Of a stretch of 38,193 nt of DNA, positions 15,709 to 23,413 are shown piece after piece. The translations under genes and the position numbers were made by a program. Source of the DNA: Methylacidiphilales bacterium (GTDB lineage Bacteria; Verrucomicrobiota; Verrucomicrobiia; Methylacidiphilales; UBA1321). The stretch lies in assembly GCA_026225555.1 (NCBI GenBank), contig JAMFSY010000083.1:1-38193 (forward strand), given 5' to 3'. Under the pieces are notes generated by a model. That model saw only the letters and a program-made list of their open reading frames with translations. It did not search any database and was not told the DNA's origin. Within the stretch, counting starts at the first letter, position 1. Each line of letters starts with the position of its first letter.

Positions 15709-17091
15709 ATGAAGGACGCTACGACTCTTTCCCAGCAATTGGGTGCCATTCTCTCGCCGAACCGCGTACTCACCGCCCAGGAGGACCTGATCCCCTATTC
15801 CTTCGATGGAACCGCGGCCTTGACCGGGACGCCGGCGGCGGTGGCCTTTGCCACGACGACCGACGAAGTCTCCCGCGTGCTCCGTTGGGCAAACGAGACC
15901 CATACGCCTATCGTGGTGCGTGGCAGCGGTACCGGGCTCTCGGGTGGAACGGTGCCCTCCAAGGGCTCGGTCGTGCTCTGCCTGAGCCCATTTGACCGGG
16001 TGTTGGAGATGGACCGGAAAAACCTCACGCTGCTGGTGGAACCGGGGGTGACGACCCAGAAGATTTTTGAGGAGGCGGACGCGGTGGGGCTCCTCTATCC
16101 GCCCGATCCGGGCTCGATGAAGATTTCGACCATCGGCGGTAACGTGGCGAACAACTCCGGCGGTCTCCGTGGCCTGAAATATGGCGTGACGAAAGATTAC
16201 GTCATGGGCTTCGAACTCGTGCTGCCCAGCGGGGATGTGACCTGGATGGGCAATAAATGTGTGAAGGACGTGGCCGGTTATTCCTTGCGCGAGGTGTTCA
16301 TCGGATCGGAGGGCACGCTCGGCATCTTTACGAAGATCCTGTTGCGGCTGGTGCCCAAGCCGGCGGCAAAGAAGACGCTGCTCGCGGTCTACCGGCGCAT
16401 GGACGATGCGGCGGAGACAGTCTCGGCGATCATCGCGCATCCGATTATTCCCTGCACGCTGGAGTTCCTCGACAAGACGACGATCAATTGCGTGGAAGAC
16501 TACGCCAAGGTCGGCCTGCCGCGCGATGCCGAGGCGGTGTTGCTGATGGAAACGGATGGCCATCCCGCCGTCGTGGCGGAAGAGGCGGACATCATGGCGC
16601 GGCTGGCCCGCAAGCATGGCGCGATCGAAGTGCGCGTGGCCGAGACAACCGAGCAGGCGCTGAATCTCGCCACGGCGCGGCGTTCCGCTTTCTCCGCCTT
16701 GGCCCGGGTTGCGCCCACCACGATTCTTGAGGACGTCACCGTCCCTCGCAGCGAATTGGCGGGAATGGTCCGCTTCATCCAGGAACTGGCGGTGAGGCGA
16801 AATCTGCAGATAGGCATCTTTGGTCATATGGGCGACGGCAACCTGCATCCGACTTTCCTGACCAATGAAAAGGACCTCGCGGAGATGCATCGGGTGGAAC
16901 TCGCCTTTGCGGACATCGTGACGGAGACGGTGCGGCGCGGAGGCACGATTACGGGCGAACATGGGGTGGGACTGGCGAAGAAGAAGTATCTGCCCGAGTC
17001 GATCGGCGGCCTGAACGTGAAGCTGATGCGGAAATTCCGGAAGACGCTCGATCCCAATCTCATTTTAAATCCGGGCAAGATGTTCGATTGA
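15709..17091 (+). CDS. glcD: FAD-linked oxidase, GlcD (glycolate/D-lactate dehydrogenase) family
   Basis: A 460-residue vanillyl-alcohol-oxidase-fold flavoprotein that oxidises a 2-hydroxy acid, probably glycolate or D-lactate. FAD-binding motifs: VVRGSGTGLSGGTVP, LLYPPDPGSMKISTIGGNVA, NNSGGLRGLKYGVT and VFIGSEGTLGIFTKI. C-terminal motifs: GHMGDGNLHP, GTITGEHGVGLAKKKYLPE and the ending LDPNLILNPGKMFD. The start is the ATG at 15709 (MKDATTLSQQLG); the frame is open to 15643 but that extension is unconserved. No GlcE or GlcF partner is adjacent, so it may act alone or with subunits elsewhere. A paralogue lies at 35164. Confidence 0.92.
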   Translation: MKDATTLSQQLGAILSPNRVLTAQEDLIPYSFDGTAALTGTPAAVAFATTTDEVSRVLRWANETHTPIVVRGSGTGLSGGTVPSKGSVVLCLSPFDRVLEMDRKNLTLLVEPGVTTQKIFEEADAVGLLYPPDPGSMKISTIGGNVANNSGGLRGLKYGVTKDYVMGFELVLPSGDVTWMGNKCVKDVAGYSLREVFIGSEGTLGIFTKILLRLVPKPAAKKTLLAVYRRMDDAAETVSAIIAHPIIPCTLEFLDKTTINCVEDYAKVGLPRDAEAVLLMETDGHPAVVAEEADIMARLARKHGAIEVRVAETTEQALNLATARRSAFSALARVAPTTILEDVTVPRSELAGMVRFIQELAVRRNLQIGIFGHMGDGNLHPTFLTNEKDLAEMHRVELAFADIVTETVRRGGTITGEHGVGLAKKKYLPESIGGLNVKLMRKFRKTLDPNLILNPGKMFD

Positions 17092-17140
17092 AGACAGGCT
17101 AAGATTTCGAATAGATCGATAACTAAGTATACATTTAGAC

Positions 17141-17167
17141 TTGATAATCTATTTTTAGGATTATAAA
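17141..17167 (+). promoter_or_regulatory. Possible promoter of the FHA gene
   Basis: TTGATA (17141-17146) and TATAAA (17162-17167) with a short 15-base spacer sit in an AT-rich island of about 70 bases. The second box is only eight bases before the ATG, implying a very short leader or a leaderless message. Weak evidence. Confidence 0.3.
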
Positions 17168-17175
17168 CCCCCTAA

Positions 17176-17997
17176 ATGAATTCAGCGGTTCCGCCCTTGT
17201 CTTCCTTTGGTGAAGCCTTTGTTCAATTGGGGGAAAGCCGGGAGAAGGGTTGCCTGGTCGCGGTGAATCCCAGCGAGGCGCTGCACGTCTTCGTCGATGA
17301 CGGCATGGTGGTGGGGGCCTTTGGCGCGGATAAAAAAGGAGAGCCCGCCCTGTATCATGCCTTGAAGCTTCCTGAGGCGACCTGTGTCTGGCTTTCCGGG
17401 GCGGAACGGGAAACGAAAAACCTGAAGTTCAGCATCCAGGACTACGCGGTGCGTCATGCCCTGGCCGGTGGGGGGAAGGCGGCGATGGATCGGTTTCCGG
17501 CCAAGACCGTTTCGATGTCGACCCCACAACCGGAGAAAAAGCGGGTGGCCGGTTCGAGTTACCATTTCGCGGCGGTCAGCCAGTCCAATTTCATCAAGAT
17601 CAAACTTTTCAAGCCCACGATGATCGTCGGACGAGCGAACGAATGCGACATGCAGTTCGATGAGGACGAGCGGAAGATTTCACGGCGGCACTGCCAGATC
17701 CGGGTGACCCCGGAAGGAGTTTTTCTCCGCGACCTCGATTCCCGCAACGGGACCTATGTGAATGGGCAGGTGATCGAAAAAGAAGTTCGGCTGGAGGCGG
17801 GCGATTTGGTGAACCTCGGCGACCACGCCTTCGTCCTGCAAAAATGGGACGGCGATGTGTCAAGAGGCTCGGCCATGAGTCTCAACGAGGTGGCCGCCTT
17901 CGCGTCGCGCGAGGAGCGGATGACCTCCCTGGTCGCCGGCATGATCTCTGGCAAGCCGCAACGAGTGGTTGCGCCGATGCGGAAGAATCCGAAGTAG
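17176..17997 (+). CDS. FHA-domain protein
   Basis: A 273-residue cytoplasmic protein with a C-terminal forkhead-associated domain, a phosphothreonine-binding module. FHA landmarks are IVGRANECDMQF (G152, R153), ISRRHCQIRV (S169, H172) and LRDLDSRNGTYVNGQ (N191, G192). All key binding residues are present, so it should bind a phosphothreonine partner. The N-terminal ~110 residues (EKGCLVAVNPSEALHVFVDD) form a separate small domain I cannot name with confidence. A short basic tail follows the FHA domain. No Ser/Thr kinase gene is in the window. A classic terminator follows at 18052. Confidence 0.9.
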   Translation: MNSAVPPLSSFGEAFVQLGESREKGCLVAVNPSEALHVFVDDGMVVGAFGADKKGEPALYHALKLPEATCVWLSGAERETKNLKFSIQDYAVRHALAGGGKAAMDRFPAKTVSMSTPQPEKKRVAGSSYHFAAVSQSNFIKIKLFKPTMIVGRANECDMQFDEDERKISRRHCQIRVTPEGVFLRDLDSRNGTYVNGQVIEKEVRLEAGDLVNLGDHAFVLQKWDGDVSRGSAMSLNEVAAFASREERMTSLVAGMISGKPQRVVAPMRKNPK

Positions 17998-18051
17998 AGG
18001 CGCTCATTTAGCGAAGCGCAGGGCGCGCTTCTTCCCTCCCTTCCGACTCCC

Positions 18052-18086
18052 AGAGCGATTTTTAATTAGATTGTCGCTCTTTTTTT
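18052..18086 (+). terminator. Rho-independent terminator after the FHA gene
   Basis: AGAGCGA (18052-18058) pairs perfectly with TCGCTCT (18074-18080), followed by a run of seven T. A second GC-rich hairpin (GAAGCGC/GCGCTTC, about 18013-18031) lies just upstream of it. Confidence 0.8.
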
Positions 18087-18089
18087 CCT

Positions 18090-18169
18090 GTCATCCTGAG
18101 CTTGTCGAAGGATCAGTTCAGTTGCCTTTTACCGAGGCGAAACTGATCCTTCGACAAGCTCAGGATGAC
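18090..18169. repeat. Family B inverted-repeat element
   Basis: Perfect 29-base arms at 18090-18118 and 18141-18169, separated by 22 bases. The arm core is CCTGAGCTTGTCGAAGGATC. The same arms, with a different 28-base loop, recur at 28655-28740. It lies in the convergent FHA/sppA gap and could terminate sppA from the other side. Repeats containing this core are, from memory, common in several environmental bacterial phyla. Confidence 0.95.
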
Positions 18170-18203
18170 CAATTTTAATGAGACTATTTAACTGGAAATC
18201 GCT

Positions 18204-20033
18204 CTACTTAATCTCGAAACCGATCGGCAGGCGGGCGTACATGCCCGTGGGATCGTTGAAATCCTGGAGCGATTTCAGGTCGCTCTTCATCTTCAGGAAC
18301 TGGCGGGTGAGGGGATCGAGCTTGGCGTGGGTGACCGGGGTTTCCTGGCTGTTCAAAAGCTTGGCGAGGCTTTCAGCCAGGCTGAGCTCCTCGGGATATT
18401 CCTTCACCTTGTACCGCTGGCCGAGCTTGGCCTTGGCGGCCGCGTAGGTGATCGCGTCTTGGAGGCCGCCGATTTCATCGATCAGCTTGAGATTGAGCGC
18501 TTCGTTACCGGCCCAAACGCGGCCCTGCGCAATGAGCTGCAGCGCCTCGATCGGGATGCCCCGGCTGTCGGAAACCTTCTGGAGGAACTTGCTGTAGAGA
18601 TCATCCACTCGCGCCTGGGCGAGGGCCAGTTCCTGCGGCGTCTTGGGTCGGGAAATGGTCTCGAAGTCGGAGTAGTTGTTCGTTTTCGCTGTATCCCAGG
18701 TGATGCCGAAATCGTTGCCCAATTTCTGGAAATCCATGAAAAGCCCGAAGACACCGATGGAACCGGTCAGCGTATTCGGCTCGGCGAAGATGTGGTCGGC
18801 GTAAGTCGAGATCCAGTACCCGCCCGACGCGGCATAGGCGCCCATCGAGACAATGACCGGCTTCTTTGCCTTGAGCGCGATGACCTCGCGCTGGATGACC
18901 TCGGAGGCGAAGGCGCTGCCGCCGGGGCTGTTCACCCGCAGCACGACGGCCTTGATATCGTCGTTCTTGCGGAGCTTGCGCAGTTCCTGCGCGAAACGGT
19001 CGCCGCCAATGTTGCTCGTCTCACCCTGGCCATCGACGATCTCACCCTCGAAATAGAGCACGGCCACCTGGTCGCCACCCTTTTCGCCCACGAGGCTTGG
19101 GGTGCGTCCGGCGGAAACGTAATCGGTGATGTTGATCTGCTTGAAGGGCAGCGGCACGGTGGCGAAATCGCTGGAAGGCGCGACCTTGCCGAGCTCGGTC
19201 AGGACGTCGCCGAAGTAGGCGAGCTTGTCGATCAGTTTCGCGCTCAAGGCCGATTCGGGTTTGATATAGCCTTCATCGTTCACCAATTGCTGGAACGTGG
19301 CGGGATCGATCTTACGGCTGGTGGAAATCGCGCTGACAAATTCGCTCCAGATATCGCTCAGCAGTTTCTCGGTCTCCTCGCGGTCGGCATCGCTCATCTT
19401 GTTCAGGATGTAGGGCTCGACGGCGGACTTGTATTTGCCGACGCGGGTCACCTGAACGTCGATGCCGTATTTCTGGAAGAGCCCGGCGTAGTACATCTTC
19501 ACGCTGGCGAGGCCGGGGATTTCCATTTCGCCGTAAGGGTTCATGTAAATCACCGAGGCGACCGAGGCGACATAGTAATCGCGCGTGCTGGGGGCCTCGA
19601 GATAGGCATAGACCGTCTTGCCGGAATTCTTGAAATTCTGGATCGCCTCACGCAGTTCCTTCAGGCTGGCGTACCCGGTGCCGAAATCGCTCGGCTCGAA
19701 GGAGCCGGTAAGGAGGAGGCCCTTGATGCGGTCGTCCTTCGCCGCTTTCGCCAGCGCGGTGGTGAGGCTGCGGAGGGTGACGTTTTTGGCATTATCGCCG
19801 CCGGTCAAGGCAGTAAGCGCACTGCCCGGTTCGGCATGTTCGGGAGCGTCGGCGACGTTGAGCGACATGTCGAAAACCAGGATCGAGCCCCGCTCGATGG
19901 AGACGGTGGGTTGGTTGTGATGGGAGACCGAAAACGTGGCGATGATCAGGATCGTCAGGAGCAGGAGCGGCCCGCCGAAGACAAAGAGAAGAGCGGCGAG
20001 ATTCGCGAAAAAGGTGATGAAAAACTGTTTCAT
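18204..20033 (-). CDS. sppA: Signal peptide peptidase SppA, 67K type
   Basis: A membrane-anchored serine protease (family S49) that degrades cleaved signal peptides in the inner membrane. It has 609 residues, the long tandem-domain form. One N-terminal membrane helix (LAALLFVFGGPLLLLTILII) anchors it. The catalytic lysine is K202 in RVGKYKSAVEPYILNKM of the first domain. The nucleophile S403 is in SMGAYAASGGYWISTYAD of the second domain, followed by EPNTLTGSIGVFG. Both catalytic residues are at E. coli-like positions. The gene stands alone; a family B palindrome follows its 3' end. Confidence 0.96.
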   Translation of the reverse strand: MKQFFITFFANLAALLFVFGGPLLLLTILIIATFSVSHHNQPTVSIERGSILVFDMSLNVADAPEHAEPGSALTALTGGDNAKNVTLRSLTTALAKAAKDDRIKGLLLTGSFEPSDFGTGYASLKELREAIQNFKNSGKTVYAYLEAPSTRDYYVASVASVIYMNPYGEMEIPGLASVKMYYAGLFQKYGIDVQVTRVGKYKSAVEPYILNKMSDADREETEKLLSDIWSEFVSAISTSRKIDPATFQQLVNDEGYIKPESALSAKLIDKLAYFGDVLTELGKVAPSSDFATVPLPFKQINITDYVSAGRTPSLVGEKGGDQVAVLYFEGEIVDGQGETSNIGGDRFAQELRKLRKNDDIKAVVLRVNSPGGSAFASEVIQREVIALKAKKPVIVSMGAYAASGGYWISTYADHIFAEPNTLTGSIGVFGLFMDFQKLGNDFGITWDTAKTNNYSDFETISRPKTPQELALAQARVDDLYSKFLQKVSDSRGIPIEALQLIAQGRVWAGNEALNLKLIDEIGGLQDAITYAAAKAKLGQRYKVKEYPEELSLAESLAKLLNSQETPVTHAKLDPLTRQFLKMKSDLKSLQDFNDPTGMYARLPIGFEIK

Positions 20034-20153
20034 AGAAGAGGAAAAACCGGTTTTCGTACCTTAGGGGCGGGACTGTAAAAGACAATGGATTATCAGGTTG
20101 GCGATCGCACCCTGTCCGAAATTTAACGGAAGGGCGGACGGATCGGAAGGCAG

Positions 20154-20741
20154 TCAGTTCTTCCGCCGGGACGGAAACAAAGGTTCCCCAACGGCGCGGA
20201 AATAAAAGGCGGGCCGCAGCGCCGCCGGCTGAACCCGCCCCGCTTCGCGCAAGCTTTGCTGCGCCCAAAGTTGGGCCGCCTGACGCGCGGAGGTGGCGCG
20301 GCACAGAACGGTTTCGCGCCAATCGTTCTGCCAGCCGGACCGATGCGTTTCGCTGATTTTGAGAAGATAGATTGTCGGGCGTGTGCCGACTTCATCTGTT
20401 TCCAAATTGGCTTCCACCGATTTCGGCGTTGCCGCACGGGGCGGGAGGACATAGGTGCTCGTATACAGCTCCGGGCCGTCCCGGGGTTTCACGGCCCGGA
20501 CTTCCGCAAAGTCGAGGGGTAGAGCGCCTTGGTCCGCCAGCAAATAATCTGCCACGGGTGCCGAGTTTAAGCTCTGGAGGGCCCGCTTCGTGGGAGGTTT
20601 TTGATGACTGGAATTCCACGCCAGCTTTTCGCCCCAAGCGTCGATTGCGTCCCGGGCATGGCCGTAAATGACGAAAGAAAGGGTGCCGTGGGCGAGATTT
20701 CCCGCGCTGCCGAAAACGAGTTCGTAATGAACGCCGGTCAT
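20154..20741 (-). CDS. Protein of unknown function
   Basis: A 195-residue soluble protein from the ATG at 20741 (MTGVHYELVFGSAGNLAHGT). There is no signal peptide or membrane segment. A central YTSTYVLPPRAATPKS and a C-terminal CRATSARQAAQLWAQQ may form an amphipathic helix, and a basic tail ends SRRKN. I recognise no family. It lies 120 bases upstream of sppA on the same strand and diverges from the PagL-like gene. Codon use looks normal for the window, which supports it being real, but confidence is moderate. Confidence 0.6.
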   Translation of the reverse strand: MTGVHYELVFGSAGNLAHGTLSFVIYGHARDAIDAWGEKLAWNSSHQKPPTKRALQSLNSAPVADYLLADQGALPLDFAEVRAVKPRDGPELYTSTYVLPPRAATPKSVEANLETDEVGTRPTIYLLKISETHRSGWQNDWRETVLCRATSARQAAQLWAQQSLREAGRVQPAALRPAFYFRAVGEPLFPSRRKN

Positions 20742-20873
20742 TTCTCGGAGAAATCTAGCAGATCCCTGAAAGGCAAGCCAGAGGGGCGTTTCGAGCGAGT
20801 AGTCACCTCTCGAAATGACGACTTTAGGTCTTTTCCCTAATCGAGGATCAGGGCGCCGTTTTCAAAAAACCAG

Positions 20874-20901
20874 TTGCCAAAGTGATGGCCTTCCTTATTT
20901 T
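20874..20901 (+). promoter_or_regulatory. Possible promoter of the PagL-like gene
   Basis: TTGCCA (20874-20879), a 16-base spacer and TATTTT (20896-20901). The distance to the ATG at 20911 is very short; a start at the in-frame ATG 20920 would leave a slightly longer leader. Weak evidence. Confidence 0.25.
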
Positions 20902-20910
20902 CAGTGGATT

Positions 20911-21585
20911 ATGAGGAAAATGAATGAAATGCCCCTGGCCCGTATCGCGGCCTGTGTGGCGGTTGGTATCGCTTTGTCCCTGACGAGCGCCATGGCGGGA
21001 ACTGAGACGAATGACAGCAAGGACATGAAGAGCGTCACGCCTCCCCCTTGCGGTGAAAAGGACTGGACGCTCGAACTGGGTTCCGGCGCTCTCTTCTCCA
21101 ATGTGCGCAGCGGTCAGCCCAATCAGGCTTACACGATCGTTCCGATCAGCCTGACGGCGAGCCTGAAGCTGGATGATGTCAGCCTGGATCACGAGCTCGG
21201 CGGCGTCCTGCGCGGTTACTCGGAGTTCTTCTTCCGCGGCGACTACGACCAGATCGTCCGTGGCCCGGAGAATCACTACGAGGGACTGATCGTCGGCCCG
21301 CGTTATAATTTTGTGCAGCCCGGCTGGTGCGTCGTTCCGTACGTCGAAGGCGGCGTTGGATTCGTCTTCGCCGATTCGAACCCCCAGGCGGGCGGTCTCG
21401 GTCAGGACTTCGAGTTCACCTTCATCGCCGGCGCTGGCGCCAAGTACAACATCACCGATGACTTCTTCGTGCGTCTCGGGGTGGAGTACCAGCACGTCTC
21501 CAACGCCGGGCTTTCTGAACCCGCCGCGCCCAATCATCCGATTGACGCTCTCGGGCCGAAGCTCTCGTTCGGTTACTCGTTCTAA
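20911..21585 (+). CDS. PagL-like outer-membrane beta-barrel (lipid A deacylase / acyloxyacyl hydrolase family)
   Basis: A 224-residue exported barrel. Signal peptide: RIAACVAVGIALSLTSAMAG. The mature part alternates aromatic and small residues as in eight-stranded barrels and ends in FGYSF, a typical outer-membrane insertion signal (terminal F). The segment GVEYQHVSNAGL matches the H-x-S-N-A-G signature of PagL lipid A 3-O-deacylase, giving H195 and S197 as catalytic candidates. The third PagL residue, a glutamate about 14 residues after the His, is not at that spacing (H209 there; E203 is nearer), so activity is uncertain. It could instead be a plain barrel. In-frame ATGs at 20911 and 20920 are both possible. 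A terminator follows. Confidence 0.7.
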   Translation: MRKMNEMPLARIAACVAVGIALSLTSAMAGTETNDSKDMKSVTPPPCGEKDWTLELGSGALFSNVRSGQPNQAYTIVPISLTASLKLDDVSLDHELGGVLRGYSEFFFRGDYDQIVRGPENHYEGLIVGPRYNFVQPGWCVVPYVEGGVGFVFADSNPQAGGLGQDFEFTFIAGAGAKYNITDDFFVRLGVEYQHVSNAGLSEPAAPNHPIDALGPKLSFGYSF

Positions 21586-21600
21586 GCACGAGCTGCTTTA

Positions 21601-21644
21601 AAAAGGCGTACGATTGGGTCAAGTGCCCGCCGTGCGCCTTTTTT
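21601..21644 (+). terminator. Rho-independent terminator after the PagL-like gene
   Basis: AAAAGGCGTACG (21601-21612) pairs with CGTGCGCCTTTT (21631-21642) with one mismatch-type wobble, and the run of T continues to 21644. It starts 16 bases after the stop codon. Confidence 0.75.
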
Positions 21645-21661
21645 GTGTCTCCATGGAGAAG

Positions 21662-21687
21662 GGGAAAAGAGAAATTCCTCTTTTCTC
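21662..21687 (+). other. AT-rich hairpin in the fabI leader
   Basis: GAAAAGAG (21664-21671) pairs perfectly with CTCTTTTC (21678-21685), extendable by two pairs, around loop AAATTC. It lies between the preceding terminator and fabI, 30 bases before the fabI ATG. Role unknown. Confidence 0.5.
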
Positions 21688-21716
21688 AAAACGGGAGCCG
21701 GGCATGATGGCACGTC

Positions 21717-22496
21717 ATGAGTCATCTTCCTTTGGCCGGTAAAACCGGTGTTATTTTCGGAGTCGCCAACAAGCGAAGCATCGCATGGGCCATTGCCCAG
21801 GCCTGGCACGAGGCCGGCGCCAAGCTGATTTTCAATTACCAGGGCGAACGCCTGAAGGACAATGTCGAGGAACTGGCCGCAACGTTCGGCGCCGACACGG
21901 CCATCCATCCCTGCGACGTCAGCTCCGACGAGCAAATCGACAGCTTCTTTGGCGAGGTCAAAAAGACCACCGACCGCATCGACCTCCTCCTGCACAGCGT
22001 TGCCTTCGCCCCGCGCGAGGCACTCAGCGGCGAGTTCGTCCAGACCACGCGCCAGGCCTTCTCCATCGCCCACGATATCAGCGCTTATTCGCTCGTGGGC
22101 CTGAGCCGCGCGGCGTTGCCCTTCATGGAAAAGAACGGCGGCAGCATCATCGCGATGAGCTATCTCGGCGCGGCCCGCGTCGTGCCCCACTACAATGTCA
22201 TGGGCGTCGCGAAGGCCTCGCTCGAGGCCTCCGTGCGTTACCTCGCCAGCGATCTGGGCCAGCGTAAGATCCGCGTCAACGCGATCAGTGCCGGGCCGAT
22301 GAACACGCTGGCCGCCCGCGGAGTTTCGGGCCTCGGCGAGATGTTGAAGCATTACGAGGCGCACGCGCCCCTGCGCCGCAATGTGGAGCTCAGCGAGCTC
22401 GGCGCGACCGGTCTCTTCCTCGCCTCGGACGGCGCGGCGGCGATCACCGGTCAGACGCTTTATGTCGATTCCGGGTTCTCCGTCATGGCCATGTAA
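21717..22496 (+). CDS. fabI: Enoyl-[acyl-carrier-protein] reductase (NADH), FabI
   Basis: Performs the final reduction of each fatty-acid elongation cycle, using NADH, in the cytoplasm. It has 259 residues of the short-chain dehydrogenase fold with the FabI-specific cofactor motif GVIFGVANKRSIAWAIAQ. The catalytic set sits in SYLGAARVVPHYNVMGVAKA: Y149, Y159 and K166, in the Y-x6-K spacing typical of FabI. It also has LLHSVAFAPREALSGEF and the substrate-loop region GPMNTLAARGVSGL. Its stop codon is immediately followed by the ATG of the HAD gene (TAAATG), so the two are translationally linked. Confidence 0.97.
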   Translation: MSHLPLAGKTGVIFGVANKRSIAWAIAQAWHEAGAKLIFNYQGERLKDNVEELAATFGADTAIHPCDVSSDEQIDSFFGEVKKTTDRIDLLLHSVAFAPREALSGEFVQTTRQAFSIAHDISAYSLVGLSRAALPFMEKNGGSIIAMSYLGAARVVPHYNVMGVAKASLEASVRYLASDLGQRKIRVNAISAGPMNTLAARGVSGLGEMLKHYEAHAPLRRNVELSELGATGLFLASDGAAAITGQTLYVDSGFSVMAM

Positions 22497-23192
22497 ATGA
22501 GCTCCTCGCGCGATTCACTTCTTCTTTGGGACATCGACGGGACGCTCGTCGATACCGACCATGCCGGCGAGCGGGCGCTGCTGGAATTGTTGAAGGTGAC
22601 TTATCAGCGAGATCTGCCGGGCAAGCTACCGGTCAGCCTGCAAGGGCGCACCGACTCCTCCATCATGCGCGACCTGCTCGCGTTTTTGGAGTTACCGGCG
22701 ACGGAGGTGGAGGAGTCGCGCTTTCGCCAAGCCTACCTGAAGTTGCTGCCGAAGATGCTGCCCTTGGGCAACGCGCGGTTGCAGCCCGGCATTCGCGCGC
22801 TGCTTGATGCCGTGCACGCGCATCAGGATATCCACCAGGGGCTGCTCACTGGAAACCTGGTCGAAGGCGCGCGGCTGAAGCTTTCGCACTTGGAGATCTG
22901 GCATTATTTCGAGTTTGGCGCCTACGCCGACGATAGCGCGGATCGCAACAAACTCGGGCCATTCGCGCTGGCCCGCGCGAAGGAAAAGCTGGGCATCGAT
23001 TTCCCGCCCGAACGGGTTTGGATCATCGGCGATACCCCCTTCGATATCGCCTGCGGGAAGGCGATTGGCGCGAAGACCATCGCGGTGGCGACCGGCTCGT
23101 TCAGTGTGATCGAGTTGGAAAAGGAGCACCCGACTTACGTCTTCCAGGATTTGTCCGATACGCAGGGGCTGGTCGATCTGGTCTGGGCGTAA
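22497..23192 (+). CDS. HAD-superfamily hydrolase, phosphoglycolate-phosphatase-like
   Basis: A 231-residue HAD phosphatase. Motif I is LLWDIDGTLVDTDHAGERAL (nucleophile D12, acid/base D14), followed by a helical cap (LQGRTDSSIMRDLLAFLELP). Motif II is around LLTGNLVEGARLKL, and the metal-binding motif IV is VWIIGDTPFDIACGKAIGAK. It resembles phosphoglycolate or pyrophosphatase-type HADs; the actual substrate is not deducible. The ATG directly abuts the fabI stop with no spacer, so it is translated by reinitiation and its job may relate to lipid or acyl-phosphate housekeeping, which is inference only. Confidence 0.9.
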   Translation: MSSSRDSLLLWDIDGTLVDTDHAGERALLELLKVTYQRDLPGKLPVSLQGRTDSSIMRDLLAFLELPATEVEESRFRQAYLKLLPKMLPLGNARLQPGIRALLDAVHAHQDIHQGLLTGNLVEGARLKLSHLEIWHYFEFGAYADDSADRNKLGPFALARAKEKLGIDFPPERVWIIGDTPFDIACGKAIGAKTIAVATGSFSVIELEKEHPTYVFQDLSDTQGLVDLVWA

Positions 23193-23246
23193 GGAGCCGG
23201 TTTCAATCTCTTTGGGGCTAATTCCCCGAAGCTCGCTTCGGCTCGG

Positions 23247-23350
23247 GTGGTAGCCGCCGCACGCCGTGCGGTGGTGTTTTTTCGAGGAAGGAGCGGAGCG
23301 TGGAAGCTCTTTCTTCTTTCCTCCGTCGCACGGCGTGCGACGGCTACCTC
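23247..23350. repeat. Family A inverted-repeat element, second copy
   Basis: The left arm 23247-23273 is identical to bases 9614-9640 apart from length at the edge. The right arm (about 23324-23350) is degenerate, with several changes. It lies in the convergent gap between the HAD gene and sucB and can still fold into a long hairpin. Confidence 0.8.
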
Positions 23351-23387
23351 GGAATGTCTCGGAGACTGCTCCGGGGTTCTTTTGCTC

Positions 23388-23413
23388 GGACGCGAGAGAC
23401 TCGCGTCCCTACC
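23388..23413. repeat. Family C palindrome downstream of sucB
   Basis: GGACGCGAG (23388-23396), loop AGA, CTCGCGTCC (23400-23408), then CTACC directly against the sucB stop codon. Shares hairpin and flank with 35137-35163. Probably ends the sucA-sucB transcript. Confidence 0.8.

Noticed and set aside
15568-16962. Long upstream extension of the secreted 141-residue protein
   Set aside because: It is the antisense of the GlcD gene; the signal peptide at 15567 marks the true start.
18090-18169. CRISPR repeat
   Set aside because: Copies are single inverted-repeat elements far apart, not direct repeats with regular spacers; no cas genes.
18327-20078. 583-codon open frame on the plus strand
   Set aside because: Antisense of sppA; sppA has all catalytic motifs and this frame has none.
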